In this document: positions 61,714 through 64,000 of the stretch, in pieces
How positions within the stretch are numbered: the first letter of the stretch is position 1
How the letters are laid out: every line of letters starts with the position of its first letter
NCBI RefSeq assembly: GCF_000482325.1
Contig: NZ_KI535295.1
Coordinates: 1,041,060-1,105,059, forward strand
DNA from: Bacillus sp. UNC438CL73TsuS30
Lineage (GTDB): Bacteria > Bacillota > Bacilli > Bacillales > Cytobacillaceae
DNA length: 64,000 nt
Direction of reading: 5' to 3'
Notes under the pieces: generated by a model
What the model was told of the DNA's origin: nothing
Seen by the model: only the letters and a program-made list of their open reading frames with translations
Database searches by the model: none
Program-made: the position numbers and the translations under genes

Positions 61714-61748
61714 AAGCCCATCACTTCAGTGGGAAGTGATGGGCTTAA
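61714..61748. terminator. Terminator after the CBS gene
   Basis: A perfect 13-bp stem AAGCCCATCACTT/AAGTGATGGGCTT. It lies between convergent genes and can serve both. Confidence 0.9.
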
Positions 61749-61764
61749 TAAAATAATTGTTTAT

Positions 61765-61926
61765 TTAATTCATTGATTTGTCCAGCAGGAAATCTCCTTT
61801 TGGTAAGGTAATAATCTTTCCACCAATTTGCACATGAATGGTATCGTTAAAGATGGCCTTCACGATTCCTTTTAAGGAAATGGTTGAATTAATGTCAATT
61901 TTTTTCGGTTCAGAATTGGCTGCCAA
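61765..61926 (-). CDS. Small conserved-looking protein, 53 residues
   Basis: A small open frame with a balanced composition. The core ISLKGIVKAIFNDTIHVQIGGKIITLPKG reads like a small beta-barrel, with alternating hydrophobic strands. TTG 61926 has AAGGTG about seven bases upstream; GTG 61935 is an alternative only one base from GGAAGG. A terminator hairpin lies just downstream. No family is recognised. Confidence 0.55.
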   Translation of the reverse strand: MAANSEPKKIDINSTISLKGIVKAIFNDTIHVQIGGKIITLPKGDFLLDKSMN

Positions 61927-61935
61927 ATTATTCAC

Positions 61936-62306
61936 ACCTTCCAAGGTAGTATGGTGATATTATATAGGATGAAGACCACAAAACACTAGACAGAAGTATT
62001 GGGATTTTATGATTATTCACATCATATGAAAATCTTTCCGGCAGGTGCCTAGATATTTCAATCCTACAGTAATTTTCTTTAATAATTCGGTGAAAAAATC
62101 AAAAATCCTGTTCACATCAGAAATTTTTAAAAAATTATGTTCATGTTATATCCAATCTCATTTAGTCAAGGGGTGCCAACTAAGAAGTGGATATAACATG
62201 AACTATGGTTCATAGTATTACATGGTTTAAGTAAACTGTCAATGGAAATATGAACAGAGGTTCACCTTTTTGTAATTTATGATATGATTGGATCTGAGGT
62301 GATAAA
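61936..62306 (+). promoter_or_regulatory. Control region of the TetR gene with inverted repeats
   Basis: A 371-base gap without a gene. A 16-bp perfect inverted repeat GTTCATGTTATATCCA (62139-62154) / TGGATATAACATGAAC (62188-62203) flanks a 33-base loop. Two further palindromes share one form, TGAAC-N4-GTTCA: TGAACTATGGTTCA at 62199-62212 and TGAACAGAGGTTCA at 62251-62264. The second lies close to the likely promoter of the TetR gene. These look like operators of the downstream regulator. Confidence 0.65.
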
Positions 62307-62972
62307 ATGTCAGACCGTGAAGACCAGTTGGTTGGTGATTTTCCACTTGTTCCAAAACAAGAGCGTGCTCAGCAAAAAAGGAATGCTCTCCTAGAAAGTG
62401 GGCATGCGTTGTTTATTTCAAAGGGCTATGAACAAACAACCGCAAAGGAAATTGCCGCCAAAGCAGGGGTTGCTACAGGGACCTTTTATCGGTATTTTTT
62501 AGATAAACGTCAATTATTAATGGCGCTATTAGAAGATAAAATTGAAAAACTGATGCCTCCTGAACCAAGCTGGGTAATCGGGAATCCTGAAACAAGGTTA
62601 GCTGAACTGTTTGAAGTGCATGGGAATAGATTGCAGCGGCTTGGATTACATCGTGTGTTACCTGAATTAATATTAAAGGATCCGGAGCTTTCAAAGGTTA
62701 TAGCTTCTGCAAAATTGAAAATTCACAGCAGAATCTATGCAGGATTGGAAAAAGCTAGTGAGAAGGGTCTAACCTGGAATGACTTAGATTTAAACACACT
62801 TACTTGGTCGATCATGCTGCTTGCTGAGAATACAACCGGTAAAGTGTTGGAATCAGGGGATACCGAGGAATATCAAAAAACTGCTAAAATAATCTGTAGA
62901 ATGGTTTTCCCTCCTGAGGTATTGAAAAAATTACAAACTGACGAAAATTACGAAGAAAATTTAGAGAATTGA
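62307..62972 (+). CDS. TetR-family transcriptional regulator
   Basis: A 221-residue regulator. The HTH part is KRNALLESGHALFISKGYEQTTAKEIAAKAGVATGTFYRYF (about residues 24-64, quoted by its key elements FISKGYEQTT and GVATGTFYRYF). The C-terminal ligand domain is not assignable. GAGGTGAT precedes the start. Paired TGAAC-N4-GTTCA palindromes upstream suggest autoregulation. The next gene is a broken alarmone synthetase, which is unlikely to be its target. Confidence 0.92.
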   Translation: MSDREDQLVGDFPLVPKQERAQQKRNALLESGHALFISKGYEQTTAKEIAAKAGVATGTFYRYFLDKRQLLMALLEDKIEKLMPPEPSWVIGNPETRLAELFEVHGNRLQRLGLHRVLPELILKDPELSKVIASAKLKIHSRIYAGLEKASEKGLTWNDLDLNTLTWSIMLLAENTTGKVLESGDTEEYQKTAKIICRMVFPPEVLKKLQTDENYEENLEN

Positions 62973-62990
62973 GAGAGAGGGAGTTTTCGG

Positions 62991-63740
62991 TTGGAAATTG
63001 AACAATTCCTTAATATAAAAGAGATTAAAGAATTAAAGGTTGAATTAACACGTTTTATGATGGCCTATAAGTTTGCCTTGGATGAAATGAATACAAAAAT
63101 AAGTATTCTTCAGGATGAATTTAATTTTATACATGACTATAACCCGATCGAGCATGTGAATTCGCGGTAAAAATCGCCGGAAAGTATTTTAAAAAAGGTT
63201 TACCGCAAAGATTTTGATTTTACGTTAGCCAGCATCAAGGAAAATATTAAGGATATTGCGGGAATAAGAATTACCTGTTCCTTTCGCTCTGATATTTATG
63301 AAATAAGTAAAATGATTGCAAACCAAAAGGATGTTAGAGTTGTTGAATATAAAGATTACATTCAAAATCCCAAACCAAATGGCTATCAAAGCTTGCATCT
63401 TATTTTGGAAGTACCAATCTTTATGTCTGACCGGGAGGAATTAGTTTATGTCGAAGTCCAAATCCGAACGATCGCAATGGATTTTTGGGCAAGTTTAGAG
63501 CATAAAATTTATTACAAGTATAATGAGGAAGTTCCTCAGAAAATGATTGTAGAGTTAAAGGAAGCTGCAACCATGGCTACTCATTTAGATCAAAAAATGG
63601 AACGACTTCACAAAGAAATATCGGTCATCAAAGAGGAGAATAAAAGAAAAGAAGAGACAAGTATTTTTAATCTTGTTGGTCATCAATTCTCTATTCCCAT
63701 GTTAGAGACATTAATGGAAAAGGTCGGGGACCGAAAGTAA
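62991..63740 (+). pseudogene. relP: Small alarmone synthetase (RelP/YwaC-like) interrupted by an in-frame stop
   Basis: The frame from TTG 62991 to 63740 codes for a 249-residue (p)ppGpp synthetase of the YwaC/RelP type, except that codon 60 is TAA (63168-63170). Upstream reads FIHDYNPIEHVNSR and downstream KSPESILKKVYRKDF, in the same frame, and in homologues a Val sits at the stop. GIRITCSF, KPNGYQSLHL and EVQIRTIAMDFWASLEHKIYYK, the catalytic and G-loop parts, are intact downstream. The short open frame from 63312 lacks the first part of the catalytic domain. Either a nonsense change or a base error; the rest is undamaged, so the event would be recent. Confidence 0.85.
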
Positions 63741-63770
63741 AAGCACTTTTTTTAAAAGGTGCTTTTTTTA
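63740..63770 (+). terminator. Terminator after the alarmone synthetase gene
   Basis: AAAAGCAC/GTGCTTTT with additional A-T pairing inside, followed by a T-run. Confidence 0.75.
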
Positions 63771-63826
63771 TCGCTCTTTAAGGCGAATTTACCCATATAT
63801 AAATGGAAAATATTTTATTTTTTTGT

Positions 63827-63856
63827 TTGACATTTTACTATAGGGGGGTATAGTAT
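63827..63856 (+). promoter_or_regulatory. Promoter with CsoR/CstR-like operator
   Basis: TTGACA at 63827-63832 and TATAGT at 63849-63854 (16-base spacer) form a promoter. Overlapping it, TACTATA-GGGGGG-TATAGTA (63836-63855) is a 7-bp inverted repeat around a G6 tract. Operators of the DUF156 regulators CsoR (copper) and CstR (persulfide) have this G-tract design with TA-rich arms. Confidence 0.55.
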
Positions 63857-63941
63857 ATTATATATTAAAACTACAAAAATTAAAATAAATTTTAGCTGAC
63901 AGGTTAGATTAAATACCAAATAATAGAAGGGAAGTAATAAA

Positions 63942-64000
63942 ATGAAAAAATGGGCTCTTGCAGCAATAGTCTATTTGCTCGCCATTATTGGCGGCTATTG
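63942..64000 (+). CDS. N-terminus of a membrane or exported protein (runs off the window)
   Basis: The first 19 codons read MKKWALAAIVYLLAIIGGY, a signal peptide or first membrane helix. GAAGGGAAG lies about a dozen bases before the ATG. The promoter carries a CsoR/CstR-like operator, so a metal or reactive-sulfur link is possible. Nothing more can be said from this fragment. Confidence 0.7.
   Translation, partial: MKKWALAAIVYLLAIIGGY

Noticed and set aside
62139..62203. Inverted repeat considered as a miniature transposon (MITE)
   Set aside because: Only 65 bases long, with no flanking duplication, and its arms coincide with regulator-type half sites. A control element is more likely, though a genome-wide copy count would decide.
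1..64000. tRNA/rRNA genes, CRISPR arrays, insertion sequences, prophage blocks
   Set aside because: None was recognised. No regular spacer-repeat pattern, transposase, integrase or cloverleaf-like sequence with CCA-type end stood out on either strand.

Overview
The window looks like a chromosomal segment of a low-GC, endospore-forming Bacillaceae (Bacillus/Neobacillus-type). It carries a gerA-type spore germination operon, a SigX-like ECF sigma factor, Bacillus-style AGGAGG ribosome binding sites with many GTG/TTG starts, cobalamin and TPP riboswitches, Fur boxes and cre sites. I see no tRNA or rRNA gene, insertion sequence, prophage block or CRISPR array. All calls come from reading the sequence and protein families; no search was run.

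Region 1 (1-13.1 kb) is a corrinoid salvage locus. An ECF S component and a DUF71/Dph6-like ATPase lie beside a cobalamin riboswitch with a terminator. The riboswitch leads a tightly overlapping operon: btuF, btuC, a btuD-cbiZ fusion, cbiB, cobD, cobU, cobQ, cobS, cobC, a degenerate cobU paralogue, a PduO-type adenosyltransferase, cblT and cblS. No corrin-ring genes and no cobT are present. The lower ligand appears to be supplied as alpha-ribazole through CblT/CblS.

Region 2 (13.1-20.4 kb) is a TPP-riboswitch operon: an NCS2 permease, then a LuxE-like acyl-adenylating enzyme, a LuxC-like acyl reductase and a short-chain dehydrogenase, then thiM, thiD and thiE. An acid-to-aldehyde-to-alcohol reduction module placed directly before the hydroxyethylthiazole kinase suggests an undescribed thiamin-precursor salvage route. 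This is the strongest candidate for a new system in the window.

Region 3 (20.4-32.9 kb) holds a class A PBP, a holin-like protein, a Fur-controlled iron island (repeat-containing lipoprotein, exported helical protein, FTR1 permease), an inserted flippase/phosphodiesterase/GT2 cassette, a GT-C membrane protein and an MFS transporter.

Region 4 (32.9-44.3 kb) holds the germination operon (A-C-B order), an orphan PAS histidine kinase, sigX without an adjacent rsiX, and a two-component system followed by a lipoprotein with an IseA-like C-terminus. Convergent to that lipoprotein is an NlpC/P60 protein that has lost its catalytic residues.

Region 5 (44.3-64 kb) has two near-identical APC permeases, each preceded by a sigma-54 promoter and a paired upstream element. 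It then has an acyl-CoA cluster (dehydrogenase, reductase, two MaoC proteins, CoA ligase, Fe-alcohol dehydrogenase), Mn-pyrophosphatase, an NSAR/OSBS-permease-RpiR group, tag, a CBS protein and a TetR regulator with palindromic operators. It ends with a relP/ywaC alarmone synthetase gene interrupted by an in-frame stop codon, and the start of a gene behind a CsoR-like operator.
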